In this document: one piece after another, positions 43,590 through 52,659 of the stretch
Layout: every line of letters begins with the position of its first letter
How positions within the stretch are numbered: position 1 is the stretch's first letter
Assembly (NCBI RefSeq): GCF_007829955.1
Contig: NZ_VIWX01000004.1
Span: 310,001-374,000 of the forward strand
DNA from: Saccharopolyspora dendranthemae
GTDB lineage: Bacteria; Actinomycetota; Actinomycetes; Mycobacteriales; Pseudonocardiaceae
Direction of reading: 5' to 3'
DNA: 64,000 nucleotides
Position numbers and translations under genes: made by a program
The notes under the pieces: generated by a model
What the model saw: the letters and a program-made list of their open reading frames with translations, nothing else
The model's database searches: none
What the model was told of the DNA's origin: nothing

Positions 43590-44873
43590 ATGAATCGTCT
43601 TGCTGTCGCTTCGGTGTCGGCCGCGCTGGTCGCGGCGCTGGTGACGACCGGAGTCGCCCTCGCTCGTGACGACCGCGATGCCGTCGAGCTGTTCCGGAGC
43701 GACCTGCCGCCGCTGGCGACGATCGACGGGGTGAAGATCTCCGGTGGGGCGTACGGGTCGTCGCTGTTCCCGGTCCCGGGCACGCCGGACGAGTACTACG
43801 GCATCACCGATCGCGGCCCGAACGTGGACGGACCGAACGACGTGAAGGTCGAGCCGATCCCCGAATTCACACCCGCGATCGGGCGTTTCAAGCTCACCGA
43901 CGGCAAGGCCGAGCTCCAGGGCACGATCCCGCTGCGGGCCGCCGACGGCACGCCCTACTCGGGACGTCTCAACAGCGAGGCGAACACCGGCGAAACGATC
44001 GTCGACCGCGACGGCAAGACCCTCGCACCGGACCCGAACGGTTACGACCCGGAGGGGCTGGTCGCGCTGCCGGACGAGACGTTCTGGATCTCCGACGAGT
44101 ACGGCCCGTTCATCACCCACTTCGGCCCCGACGGGCGCGCCATCGAGCGCGTCTCGCCGTTCAACGGCGGCCTGCCCGCCGAGCTGGCCAACCGCGCGCC
44201 CAACCAGGGAATGGAAGGCCTGACCGTCACGCCGGACGGCCGCACACTGGTCGGGATGATGCAGTCGGCGCTCCAGCAGCCCGACCTCACCGACGAGCAG
44301 GACGAGGTGACCGTCACCCGCATCGTCACCTACGACCTCGCGACCAAGGCCACCCACGAGTACGCCTACCTGCTCGATGACCCGAAGGACACGAAGGGCG
44401 CGGTCAGCGAGATCACCGCCCTGAGCAACACGGAGTTCATCGTCGACGAGCGGGACGGCGACCTCGGTCCCGGCGCGCACAAGAAGCTGTTCAAGATCGA
44501 CCTCTCCGACGCCACGGACGTCCAGGGACGCGACGTCGACGGCAAGAGCATCGAATCCCACGTCGGCGCGAAGAACACCGCCGACGCCGAGAAGGCCCTC
44601 GACGAAGCCGGGATCAAACCGGTGGCGAAAGACCTGTTCCTCGACCTCGACGCCCTCATCACCGAAACCGGCGTCTTCAACCACGACAAGATCGAGGGCG
44701 TAGCGGTCCGCGACGGCGGCCGCACGGTCGTCATCAGCAACGACAGCGATTTCGGTATCGACGGCGTCAGCAACGACACCCCGCCCTACCAGCTCAAGCC
44801 CAAAACCCTCCCCGACGGCACCCAGGACGACGGCGAATTCCTCAAGATCGACACGACCAAGCTGGACGACTGA
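43590..44873 (+). CDS. Secreted phytase-like esterase
   Basis: A 427-residue protein with a Sec signal peptide (RLAVASVSAALVAALVTTGV then ALA) and a beta-propeller of the esterase-like phytase family (PF13449): YGITDRGPNVDG, YDPEGLVALPDETFWISDEY, NQGMEGLTV and HDKIEGVAV. It probably hydrolyses phosphate or carboxyl esters outside the cell. ATG 43590 follows GGGGAAAGA. A long palindrome lies after the stop. Confidence 0.87.
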   Translation: MNRLAVASVSAALVAALVTTGVALARDDRDAVELFRSDLPPLATIDGVKISGGAYGSSLFPVPGTPDEYYGITDRGPNVDGPNDVKVEPIPEFTPAIGRFKLTDGKAELQGTIPLRAADGTPYSGRLNSEANTGETIVDRDGKTLAPDPNGYDPEGLVALPDETFWISDEYGPFITHFGPDGRAIERVSPFNGGLPAELANRAPNQGMEGLTVTPDGRTLVGMMQSALQQPDLTDEQDEVTVTRIVTYDLATKATHEYAYLLDDPKDTKGAVSEITALSNTEFIVDERDGDLGPGAHKKLFKIDLSDATDVQGRDVDGKSIESHVGAKNTADAEKALDEAGIKPVAKDLFLDLDALITETGVFNHDKIEGVAVRDGGRTVVISNDSDFGIDGVSNDTPPYQLKPKTLPDGTQDDGEFLKIDTTKLDD

Positions 44874-44885
44874 CGGGCGCTGGGA

Positions 44886-44915
44886 GTGGGAAAGTTCTCA
44901 TGCGAACTTCCCCAC
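44886..44915. repeat. Dispersed palindrome, copy 1 (likely bidirectional terminator)
   Basis: GTGGGAAAGTTC (44886-44897) pairs with GAACTTCCCCAC (44904-44915), 11 of 12 bases, loop TCATGC. It lies between the convergent stops of the phytase-like and DUF397 genes. A near-identical core recurs at 62819-62838, 18 of 20 bases. Confidence 0.65.
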
Positions 44916-44981
44916 CACCCCGCGTCTGCCCGGTTACCGACCTGGCGTTTCATCGAGAAGAAGGAAGTTCTGTTCGCGTTT

Positions 44982-45206
44982 CTATGCCCGCAGGTAGGCC
45001 CGGTAGCGTTCGCCCCGGTCGAAACGACCCTGCCGGATCCCGTGCAGGAAGGTCCTCCAGTTGGATGCGCCGAAGGAGAGGTGTCCCGTTTCTGGAGTCT
45101 TCGAGTCCCGAGCACATACGGACTCCCCCGCGAACGCGACCTCAACGCAGTTGCGCTCGGGCTCGCTCTTGCTGCTCTTCTTCCACCGGAGATCGTCTGC
45201 GGACAC
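44982..45206 (-). CDS. DUF397 protein
   Basis: A 74-residue DUF397 protein: LRWKKSSKSEPERNCVEVAF and GHLSFGASNWRTFLHGIRQG are the family signature (W-x-K-SS...NCVEVA...W..F). GTG 45206 with GGGAG upstream starts 13 bases after the stop of the XRE regulator. DUF397/XRE pairs are typical of mycelial actinomycetes and include WhiJ-type developmental switches, where the small protein antagonises the DNA-binding partner. Confidence 0.92.
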   Translation of the reverse strand: MSADDLRWKKSSKSEPERNCVEVAFAGESVCARDSKTPETGHLSFGASNWRTFLHGIRQGRFDRGERYRAYLRA

Positions 45207-45219
45207 GCGCTGTCTCCCT

Positions 45220-46068
45220 TCACGCCATCCTGTCGGCGAACTCGGTGATGAGCGCCGCCGATTCACGTGGTGACAAAGCAAGGTTACGCAGGTTGACAAG
45301 GACTTCCTTGGCATCTGTGATGTAACGCGACTCTTCGAGGTATGCGCTCGCACCCCGATTTTCGAAGTACACCAGGTCCTGGTGGGTCTCGAATTCGAGT
45401 ATCACGAACGAGCCCGCCATCCCGGCATGCGCCCCCAGCTCTGCGGGAAGCACTCGGATGTCGACGTTCTCGCGACTCAGGATCGAGCTCAAGTGCCGCA
45501 GTTGCCGGTACATGACGCCCGGCCCACCCGTGCCGCGTTCGAGCGCATGCTGTTCGATCACGAACTCGAACTGCTGGTGCGGCCGTGTGCGCAGGATGTT
45601 CTGCCTGTCGGCCTTGGCTCTCACCAGGCGGTCGACTTCATCCGCGGTGTAGCCGCGACCGGCGGCTTCGGCGACCGCCACCATGTACTCCGGCGTCTGC
45701 ACGAGACCGGGGATCAGGATCGTCTCGTAGTTCCGGAATGCCGACGCCGAGCTCTCGAACGCGACCAGCCCGTCGAGTTGCGCAAGTCGTCGGTCCCCCA
45801 CGCGCCACCAGTTGGGTTTCGTGGCCTCGCGCACCAACCCCAGCAGTTCCACACGCCGCTCCGCGCGCACCCGGTAGAGACCGAGCAGAGCCGCCACATC
45901 ATCGACCTGGAGCCCCCGCTGCCCGGTCTCCATCCGCGACAACTTGCTCATCGACATCCCCAGCGCCGACGAGACCTCCTCCGCACCCAGACCATTCCGC
46001 AGCCGAAGCTCCCGCAACTCACTCGACACCCGCCGCACCCGAGCCGGAACACCCACCCGATCGCTCAC
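45220..46068 (-). CDS. XRE-family regulator with DUF5753 domain (WhiJ-like)
   Basis: A 282-residue protein: N-terminal Cro/XRE HTH (LRLRNGLGAEEVSSALGMSM, about 17-70) and C-terminal DUF5753 with YETILIPGLVQTPEYM and FEFVIEQHALERG. GTG 46068 is preceded by AGGAGG. Streptomyces homologues repress development or antibiotic genes and are relieved by the partner DUF397 protein. The DUF397 partner is the next gene. Confidence 0.92.
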   Translation of the reverse strand: MSDRVGVPARVRRVSSELRELRLRNGLGAEEVSSALGMSMSKLSRMETGQRGLQVDDVAALLGLYRVRAERRVELLGLVREATKPNWWRVGDRRLAQLDGLVAFESSASAFRNYETILIPGLVQTPEYMVAVAEAAGRGYTADEVDRLVRAKADRQNILRTRPHQQFEFVIEQHALERGTGGPGVMYRQLRHLSSILSRENVDIRVLPAELGAHAGMAGSFVILEFETHQDLVYFENRGASAYLEESRYITDAKEVLVNLRNLALSPRESAALITEFADRMA

Positions 46069-46311
46069 TCCGCCCTCCTGACCAAGGCCATCAACGCGAA
46101 CACGATCGGCACTTGCCCACCCGGCACGTAAGGCAATCGGAGGCAAATCAGCCACCAGATACAACCCACCAAACCCAACCCAGCCATGCCTCACTCCCAG
46201 TAACCACGGGAGTGCTGGCCTCCGCCCACGAGCGCCCCGACTGCATCACCGCGTTTCTATGCCGAGCGAGGGACATCCGCGAGAGCTGGTGGATGGTGCC
46301 GAACCGGCCGA

Positions 46312-47343
46312 CTACGTCAGGCCGAGGTCTTTGACCGCTTGCCAGGCGAGGTGGGCTTGGCGTTGTTCTGTGTCGGCTCGGGCTTCTGCGTCGTAGCCGT
46401 CGTCGGCCATGTGGCCGGCTTGGTAGCGGGCTCGGACTCCGGCGGTGATGCAGCAGGAGCGCCAGCGCTGGAACGCCACGTAGAACGGCAGGTTCGTGAG
46501 GTCCCTGCTGGTCAGTTCGGCGTAGCGGGCGACCAGGTCGTCGCGGGTCGGGAAGCCGTCTTCCGCCGTGGGGCCGGGGGTGACTGCGGGGAGGTCGTCG
46601 CCGGGTTCTTCCCAGGTGGCGATGAGCCAGCCCAGGTCCGCTAGCGGTTCGCCCAAGGTGGCCAGCTCCCAGTCGAGGACCGCGAGGACCTCTCCGTCGC
46701 GGTCGTAGGAGAGGTTTCCTGGGCGGAAGTCGCCGTGCACGATTCCGGTGACCTGTTCCGGGACGTGGGCCAGCAGTGCGTCGTGCACCTGGTCCAGCAG
46801 TGCGAGGTCCGGGGCTCCTGAGGCGTGGACCTGCTTCTGCCAGCGCTGGAGTTGCCGCCGCAGGTAGCCGTCGCGGCGGGCCGCGTCGCCGAGGCCGACC
46901 TCGTCCGGGGCGAGGTTGTGCAGCGCGGCCATGCACTCGACCGTCGCCGTGCCCGCGCGGTGCCGAGCCGCGCGCGACAGCGGCGCGGCGGAAGCGCGGT
47001 CGGCCAGGACCGTGCCGTCGACGAAGTCCATCACGTAGAACGAGGCGCCGGTGACGTCGGTGTCCTCGCAGTAGGCGAACGGCTCGGGGACGGGGACTCC
47101 TGTGCCGTGCAGCGCGGAGAGGAAGCGCCATTCGCGGCTCATGTCGTGGGCCGTGCTCAGCACTCCCCCGGTCGGCGGCCGGCGCAGCGCGCGCACCACC
47201 CCGTCGGCGTCGCTGACCCGGTAGGTGAGGTTGGACCTGCCGCCGGAGACCAGCGAGAACTCCACCGGCGTCGGGACGCCGCGCTCGGCCAGCCAGCGGC
47301 TGACCGACGAGAGTTCGATGCCGGGCAGTTCCACCGCACTCAC
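46312..47343 (-). CDS. Phosphotransferase (APH) family protein
   Basis: A 343-residue protein with an aminoglycoside-phosphotransferase/choline-kinase fold: SLVSGGRSNLTYRV near the N-terminus, catalytic VHGDFRPGNL and LDWELATLGEPLADLGW. This is the ACAD10/11-like group found with acyl-CoA dehydrogenases; ACAD11 phosphorylates 4-hydroxyacyl-CoAs, so a hydroxyacyl kinase role is possible here. GTG 47343 overlaps the ligase stop by four bases. It is the last gene of its operon. Confidence 0.88.
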   Translation of the reverse strand: MSAVELPGIELSSVSRWLAERGVPTPVEFSLVSGGRSNLTYRVSDADGVVRALRRPPTGGVLSTAHDMSREWRFLSALHGTGVPVPEPFAYCEDTDVTGASFYVMDFVDGTVLADRASAAPLSRAARHRAGTATVECMAALHNLAPDEVGLGDAARRDGYLRRQLQRWQKQVHASGAPDLALLDQVHDALLAHVPEQVTGIVHGDFRPGNLSYDRDGEVLAVLDWELATLGEPLADLGWLIATWEEPGDDLPAVTPGPTAEDGFPTRDDLVARYAELTSRDLTNLPFYVAFQRWRSCCITAGVRARYQAGHMADDGYDAEARADTEQRQAHLAWQAVKDLGLT

Positions 47344-48995
47344 CCCTGCTGGACGATCTGCTCGCGGAGCCTCCGCTTGAGGACCTTGCCCGTCGGCGTG
47401 CGCGGCAGCGGATCCTCCCGCACCACGACGTGAGCGGGCACCTTGAACCCCGCCAACCGCTCCCGCACGTACGCGCGCAGTTCCTCCACGTCCGCAGGAG
47501 TTTTGAGGTTCACCACCGCGGCGACCTCCTCGCCCAAGGTGGGGTGCGGGAGCCCGATCACGGCGACGTCGGCGATCGCCGGGTGCTCGTGCAACGCGGC
47601 TTCGACCTCGGCGCAGTAGACGTTCTCGCCGCCCCGGATCACCACGTCCTTGAGCCGGTCCACCACGTACACCCAGTCGTCGTCCACGTATCCGAGGTCG
47701 CCGGTGCGGAACCACCCGTCGACGAAGGACTCCGCGGTGGCCTCGGGCAGGTTCCAGTAGCCGCGCACCACGTTCGGACCGCGGAACCACAGCTCCCCGA
47801 TCTCACCGTCGGCGAGGTCGTCCCCGGTCGCCGGGTCGACGACGCGAATCTCGGCTCCCGGGACGGGTTTCCCGACGCTGTTCGAGCGCTCCTGGTAGTC
47901 ATCGCCTGAGTTGCCGACGACCGTGGACGTCGTCTCGGTCAGCCCGTACCCGCTCGACGCGCTGCTGCCGAGCCCGCCGATGCGCTCCACCAGGTCAGGC
48001 GGGATGGGCGCACCGCCCATCGTGACGCCGTCCAGACCCCGCACGAGGTCATCGTTCTCGACCAGGTCGCGCATCACCGTGGGCACCCCGGCGGCACTGG
48101 TGAGCGCGTGGTCGCGGATCAGCTCCGCGGCCTGCTCGCGGTCCCAGCGGTACATCGTGGCGAGCTTCGCTCCCGCGAGCGTGGCGAAGCACAGCACCGT
48201 GATCCCGGCGATGTGGAACATCGGGAACGTCAGCAGCACACCGGGTTGCGGATCGTTCGGGTCGGGATCGGTGAGGGCGCCGCCGTTGGTGATGGCCGTG
48301 CCGATCTTCCTGCTGACGACCGTGTTGAGGAGGTTGGTGACGTGATTGCGGTGCGTGGCGACCGCGCCCTTGGGGCGGCCGGTGGTGCCCGAGGTGTAGA
48401 GGATCGTGGAGTCGTCGTCCGGTTCGATGACGACCTCCGGCGGCGACGCGTCCTCCGGGAGCCCTGCCAGCAGTTCCGCCCAGGCCCGCACGCCGTCACC
48501 GGGTTCACCGCCGCGCACCTCGACGACCGGGACCTCGCGGTCGAGCAGCGCAGTGCGCTCCGGGTCGGCGAAGACCAGCTTCGCGCCGCTGTCGGTCATG
48601 CCGTAGCGCAGCTCGTCCTCCGACCACCAGGCATTGAGCGGGACGGCCACCAGCCCGGCGACCTGGGTCGCCCAGAAGATCGGCACCCACTCCGGGAAGT
48701 TGCGCATCGCGATGGCGACCCGGTCCCCGCTGGTCAGCCCGTACTCCTCGCGCAGGACCCTGGCCAGTCCGGCGACGATCCGCTGGTGCTCGGTGAAGGT
48801 GCAGCGGTAGTCCTCGTAGACGAGGAAGTCCGCGTCGCCGTGGAACGCGCTGACCAGCGCCGCGTCTCGCAGGGTCCGCAGCGGTTTCGCGTAGACGCGC
48901 ATCGCGATGCCGCGGACCACGGCATCGGTCATCTCGAAATCGCCGCCGGGTCCGGTGAGTTCGTCCAGCAGACGTTCGCGCAGCTCGTCAGACAC
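47340..48995 (-). CDS. Acyl-CoA synthetase (AMP-forming)
   Basis: A 551-residue ANL enzyme: LYTSGTTGRPKGAVATHRN near residue 200, YGLTETTS, YWNLPEATAESFVDGWFRTGD and the C-terminal lysine in LPRTPTGKVLKRRL. It activates a fatty or aromatic acid. Start GTG 48995 follows GAGGAG. It stands between two phosphotransferase-family genes in an acyl-CoA operon; the substrate is unknown. Confidence 0.9.
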   Translation of the reverse strand: MSDELRERLLDELTGPGGDFEMTDAVVRGIAMRVYAKPLRTLRDAALVSAFHGDADFLVYEDYRCTFTEHQRIVAGLARVLREEYGLTSGDRVAIAMRNFPEWVPIFWATQVAGLVAVPLNAWWSEDELRYGMTDSGAKLVFADPERTALLDREVPVVEVRGGEPGDGVRAWAELLAGLPEDASPPEVVIEPDDDSTILYTSGTTGRPKGAVATHRNHVTNLLNTVVSRKIGTAITNGGALTDPDPNDPQPGVLLTFPMFHIAGITVLCFATLAGAKLATMYRWDREQAAELIRDHALTSAAGVPTVMRDLVENDDLVRGLDGVTMGGAPIPPDLVERIGGLGSSASSGYGLTETTSTVVGNSGDDYQERSNSVGKPVPGAEIRVVDPATGDDLADGEIGELWFRGPNVVRGYWNLPEATAESFVDGWFRTGDLGYVDDDWVYVVDRLKDVVIRGGENVYCAEVEAALHEHPAIADVAVIGLPHPTLGEEVAAVVNLKTPADVEELRAYVRERLAGFKVPAHVVVREDPLPRTPTGKVLKRRLREQIVQQG

Positions 48996-49010
48996 CGTTG
49001 CCTCTCCTCC

Positions 49011-50345
49011 TCATCGCTCGGCGTGCTTCGGATTGGCGACCGCGAGCCGGTCCAGCACCTCCGACCACAGCAGCGCGGCCACTCCTTCGTCCTGCGGGTC
49101 CGCCTCGCCCGACCGGAGCGCGGCGGCCAGCGCCGCACGATCGGCGAAGCCGAGCTCCGCCAGCTGCTCCTGATGCCGTCGTCGCTGCTCGGCACCGAAC
49201 CGCAACTCGCGTTCCACTGTGGACAGCACGTTGACGGCCACCAGCGACTGGAAGCGCATCCGGCCTTCGGCACCGGCCTGCACCTCGTCGCGGACGAAAT
49301 CCCGGGTCGCGGCGACGAGTTCGGCGGCCGACGGGCGTCCGTGCAGGTCATCCGGCGCGGCTTCGGCCTGCTCCTGGGTCGGTGGTCTCGGCACTCCCAA
49401 CGCCCTCAGCAGGTCGAGCTCCTGCTCGCAGACCCTGCGTCCGATCGCGGCGAGCTCCATCGACGGGTGGGCACCGCTGAGATGCTGCTCGGCCTGGGAA
49501 CGGCAGATCACGCCCCACTTGGCGGCGCCGCAGATCTCCCACCAGCGCACCACATCCGGATCCGGCCGCACGCCCGCGATTTCGGCGTAGCCGTCGAGCA
49601 TCTCGTCGATCGGGCCGAAACCCCCTACCGGCAGCGGTGATCCGAACCGCCAGGCGGTGGTGCACAGCCAGCCCAGGTCTTCCATCGGGTCACCGGCGTG
49701 CACGAGCTCCCAGTCCAGCACGGCCCGCAGTCCGGTCTCGTCGACGATGAGGTTGCCGTTGCGGAAGTCCCCGTGCACCAGCGCGTTTCCGGAGCGTTCT
49801 GGGCGGTGTTCCCGCAGCCAGCGGAAGGCGATCTCCAGCGCCGGGATCGGATCGCCGAGGGCGTCGTAGTCGGCGATGAGCGCTTCCAGCGGATCGTGAT
49901 CCGGCATCCCCGCGGGCACCGGGATCTGGTGGATCCGCGCAGCGGCTCGGCCCAGCTCGCGCGCCAAGCCCTCGCGGGCGGCGGCGTACTTCTCCTCGCG
50001 CAGCAGGCGTCGCGGGATCGTCTCGCCGTCGACGTGCCCGGTGAGCACGTAGGGCGATCCGAGCACCGATGCGTCGGTGCTGTGGTCGACGACGTGCGGC
50101 ACCGGAACCCCCGCTCTCTCCGCGGCTTCGAGCACCACCGCCTCGCGGGCCATCACCTCCGGCCGGGCCAGGCCTACCGGGTCGCGACGCAGCACCAGCT
50201 CGTGCGGCGGCCGGTCGAGCTCGACGAACCACGTCTCCCGGCTCGCCCCGCCGCTGGCCCTCCCCAACCGCGTCACCCGCACCGGCGTCCCCTGGATCTC
50301 GCTCAGCCGGCGGGCCAGGAGCTCGTCGAGTTCCGCAGCGCTCAT
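49011..50345 (-). CDS. Phosphotransferase family protein fused to DUF6285
   Basis: A 444-residue fusion. Residues 1 to about 325 are an APH-fold kinase (RLGRASGGASRETWFVELDR, LVHGDFRNGNLIVDE, LDWELVHAGDPMEDLGWLC); residues from about 335 are a DUF6285 domain (GRPSAAELVAATRDFVRDEV). DUF6285 is otherwise a small separate protein beside such kinases, so the fusion supports a common function. ATG 50345 overlaps the dehydrogenase stop by four bases. Confidence 0.85.
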   Translation of the reverse strand: MSAAELDELLARRLSEIQGTPVRVTRLGRASGGASRETWFVELDRPPHELVLRRDPVGLARPEVMAREAVVLEAAERAGVPVPHVVDHSTDASVLGSPYVLTGHVDGETIPRRLLREEKYAAAREGLARELGRAAARIHQIPVPAGMPDHDPLEALIADYDALGDPIPALEIAFRWLREHRPERSGNALVHGDFRNGNLIVDETGLRAVLDWELVHAGDPMEDLGWLCTTAWRFGSPLPVGGFGPIDEMLDGYAEIAGVRPDPDVVRWWEICGAAKWGVICRSQAEQHLSGAHPSMELAAIGRRVCEQELDLLRALGVPRPPTQEQAEAAPDDLHGRPSAAELVAATRDFVRDEVQAGAEGRMRFQSLVAVNVLSTVERELRFGAEQRRRHQEQLAELGFADRAALAAALRSGEADPQDEGVAALLWSEVLDRLAVANPKHAER

Positions 50346-51598
50346 GCGCGCTTCCCTGGCCCGGCGAAACCGAAGAGGTAGCCCGCGACCTTGCGCATCT
50401 GCACCTCTTCGGCGCCTTCGGTGATCCGGTAGCGGCGGTGGTGCCGGTAGATGTGCTCGAACGGCGTGTGCCGGGTGTACCCGAGGCCTCCGTGCACCTG
50501 GATCGCTCGGTCCGCCGCGTCGCACACCAGCCGGTTGGCCCGGTAGTTGCACATCGAGACCTTGTCGCTGATCTCGAAGTTCGGCCGCCGGTCCATCTCC
50601 CAGGCCGTCTTGCGGACCAGGCCGCGCACCAGCTCGGCCTCCGTCTGCAGCTCCACCAGCGGCCACTGGATCGCCTGCCTGCTGGCCAGCGGTGAACCGA
50701 AGGTGATGCGCTGGCGGGCGTAGTCGACGCTCCGGTCGACGCAGAACTGGGCCGCGCCGACGCCCGAAGCAGCCTGGCGGATGCGGTTCTCGTGGACGAA
50801 GCACTGCGCCAGCTCCAGGCCCCTGCCCTCCTCGCCGAACATCGCCGAAGCGGGCACCCGCACGTCGTGCAACGACACCTCGGCGTGATCGGTGGGCATG
50901 TTGAAGGTCCACCAGTGGAAGTCCACCGAGAAGCCCGGGGTGTCGGTCGGCACGATGAACGCGGTGATGCCTCGCGCATCACCCGGTTCGCCGGAGGTGC
51001 GCGCGAAGATCACGTCGTGCGTGGCGGAGTGCATCCCGGAGTTGAACCGCTTGCCGCCGTTGAGGATCCAGTCGTCGCCGTCGCGGACCGCCGTGGTCTC
51101 CAACCAGGTGGCGTCGCTGCCGTGGTCGGGTTCGGTGAGCCCGAATCCGAGCCGGGCACCACCGGTGAGCATCGGCTGCAGGAACTCCTCGCGCTGGGAG
51201 GCGGTCCCGAACTCCAGCATCATGTGCACGACCGGGAAGTTGCCGACCACCGAGGCTTCGTTCTGCAGATCGTTGTGCAGACCAAGGCCTTTCGCCGCGA
51301 GGTGCTCGCGGATCACCGCCATCTCGAAGTTCCCGCCGCCACCGCCGCCGACCTCGCCGGGCAGCCCGTAGCGCAGCCACCCGGCCGCATCGGCGCGACG
51401 CGCCATCTCGCGCAGGAGGTCTTCCCACTCCGGCCGCGGTGTTCCGCCCGCCTCGAAGTCGGTGCGGGCGAACTCGCGCCGGTGGTCGAAGAAGCGCTCG
51501 TTGTCGTCCTGCCGTTGCAGCGGGACGATCTCCGAGTCGATGAACTCGTCGAGCTCACCGAGCAGAGCGACGAGCTCGCCGGGCATCGAGAAGTCCAT
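50342..51598 (-). CDS. Acyl-CoA dehydrogenase (ACAD10/11-type context)
   Basis: A 418-residue flavin enzyme: GFGLTEPDHGSDATWLETTA, WTFNMPTDHAEVSLHDVRVP and the C-terminal QVHGGLGYTRHTPFEHIYRH. Longer than the 380-residue bacterial enzymes, as in the FadE/ACAD11-like branch. Linked with two APH-fold kinases it recalls the two-step handling of hydroxyacyl-CoA (phosphorylation, elimination, oxidation). First gene of the four-gene operon; a TetR-like operator lies just upstream. Confidence 0.9.
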   Translation of the reverse strand: MDFSMPGELVALLGELDEFIDSEIVPLQRQDDNERFFDHRREFARTDFEAGGTPRPEWEDLLREMARRADAAGWLRYGLPGEVGGGGGGNFEMAVIREHLAAKGLGLHNDLQNEASVVGNFPVVHMMLEFGTASQREEFLQPMLTGGARLGFGLTEPDHGSDATWLETTAVRDGDDWILNGGKRFNSGMHSATHDVIFARTSGEPGDARGITAFIVPTDTPGFSVDFHWWTFNMPTDHAEVSLHDVRVPASAMFGEEGRGLELAQCFVHENRIRQAASGVGAAQFCVDRSVDYARQRITFGSPLASRQAIQWPLVELQTEAELVRGLVRKTAWEMDRRPNFEISDKVSMCNYRANRLVCDAADRAIQVHGGLGYTRHTPFEHIYRHHRRYRITEGAEEVQMRKVAGYLFGFAGPGKRA

Positions 51599-51607
51599 GC
51601 CGCCTCC

Positions 51608-51621
51608 TTAGCGCCCGTTCA
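51608..51621. promoter_or_regulatory. TetR-like operator before the acyl-CoA dehydrogenase gene
   Basis: TTAGCGCCCGTTCA, ten bases before the ATG at 51598, matches the dyad TNAGCGnnCGYTNA. The same pattern occurs at 52484-52497 before the enoyl-CoA hydratase gene, so the two units appear co-regulated. Confidence 0.5.
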
Positions 51622-51660
51622 GTGACCTTAAGCACACGGCTTCGGTGGCACAAGAGGAGT

Positions 51661-52452
51661 TCAGTCGACCAGCCATTCGCCGGTGAACTCCGGTTCGGTC
51701 TTGTTGGCGAAGGCCTTGAACGCCGCCGGGGCGTCGGCGGTCGCGAAGTTGACGCTCTGGGCTCGCGCCTCGGATTCCAGCGCCTCCCGGAAGGTCTGCT
51801 GACCAGCGGCGTTGAGCATCGCTTTGCTCTGCGAGAGCGCGACGGGCGGCCCGGCGGCGATCTCGTCGGCGAGCTCGTCGACGAAGCCGTCCAGCTCGCC
51901 GTCGTCCTTCACCCAGGTCACCAGCCCGAGCTCGAGCGCCTGCTCACCGCTGATGATCTCGCCGAGCAGCGCCAGCCGTTTGGCCTGCTGCAGCCCGACG
52001 ACGCGCGGCAGCAGCCAGGACCCGCCGAAGTCCAGCGACAGGCCGCGCTTGGCGAAGATCTGCGAGTAGCGCGCCTCCGGGGTCGAGACCACCAGGTCGC
52101 AGCCCAGCGCCAGGTTCCAGCCAGCACCCACGGCCACGCCGCGCACCTTGGCGATCACCGGCTTGGAGAGCTCGTGCAGCGCCAGCGCCACGTCGTTGAC
52201 CCGGTGCATCCGGGCGAGCGGGTGCCCGCCCCGGCCGGCGACGAGGTCCGCACCGGCGCAGAAGTCACCTCCCGCACCGGTCAGCACCACCACCCGCACG
52301 GATTCGTCCCGCTCGGCGTCGCGGATCGCCTCGTAGAGCGCGTCCCAGGTCGCGACGTCGATGGCGTTCTTCCGGTGCGGCCGGTTCAGAGTCAGCGTCA
52401 GCACGTGCCCACGCCGCTCCACCAGAACGGTGTCACTGTCCACTGTGTTCAT
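51661..52452 (-). CDS. Enoyl-CoA hydratase/isomerase (crotonase family)
   Basis: A 263-residue crotonase: LTLNRPHRKNAID, oxyanion loop DFCAGAD, ELSKPVIAKVRGVAVGAGWN and SLDFGGSWLLPRVVG. At the catalytic spot the last motif has Asp (as in PaaG-type isomerases) and lacks the usual second Glu of true hydratases, so isomerase activity is possible. ATG 52452 follows GAGGAG. It has its own upstream operator copy. It could also supply the hydratase missing from the alicyclic operon, but nothing links them. Confidence 0.88.
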   Translation of the reverse strand: MNTVDSDTVLVERRGHVLTLTLNRPHRKNAIDVATWDALYEAIRDAERDESVRVVVLTGAGGDFCAGADLVAGRGGHPLARMHRVNDVALALHELSKPVIAKVRGVAVGAGWNLALGCDLVVSTPEARYSQIFAKRGLSLDFGGSWLLPRVVGLQQAKRLALLGEIISGEQALELGLVTWVKDDGELDGFVDELADEIAAGPPVALSQSKAMLNAAGQQTFREALESEARAQSVNFATADAPAAFKAFANKTEPEFTGEWLVD

Positions 52453-52483
52453 ACGCTCCTCGCCGAACGAGAACTCCACGTAC

Positions 52484-52497
52484 TGAGCGGTCGCTAA
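52484..52497. promoter_or_regulatory. TetR-like operator before the enoyl-CoA hydratase gene
   Basis: TGAGCGGTCGCTAA (minus strand TTAGCGACCGCTCA) is the better of two TNAGCGnnCGYTNA dyads, about 35 bp before the hydratase start. Confidence 0.5.
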
Positions 52498-52659
52498 GTT
52501 AGCACCCGGAACACCAGAACAGAACCATCCGCGACCACCCCATGCGGGGACAACACTCCGGACACGCGCACCCCCGGGCAACTTCGGCGAGCCTGTGCCC
52601 TGGCCCTTCGCCGCGTGGGAGGATTCGGCAGGACCAGCTTTCCACGGGAGGAGCGGGAC

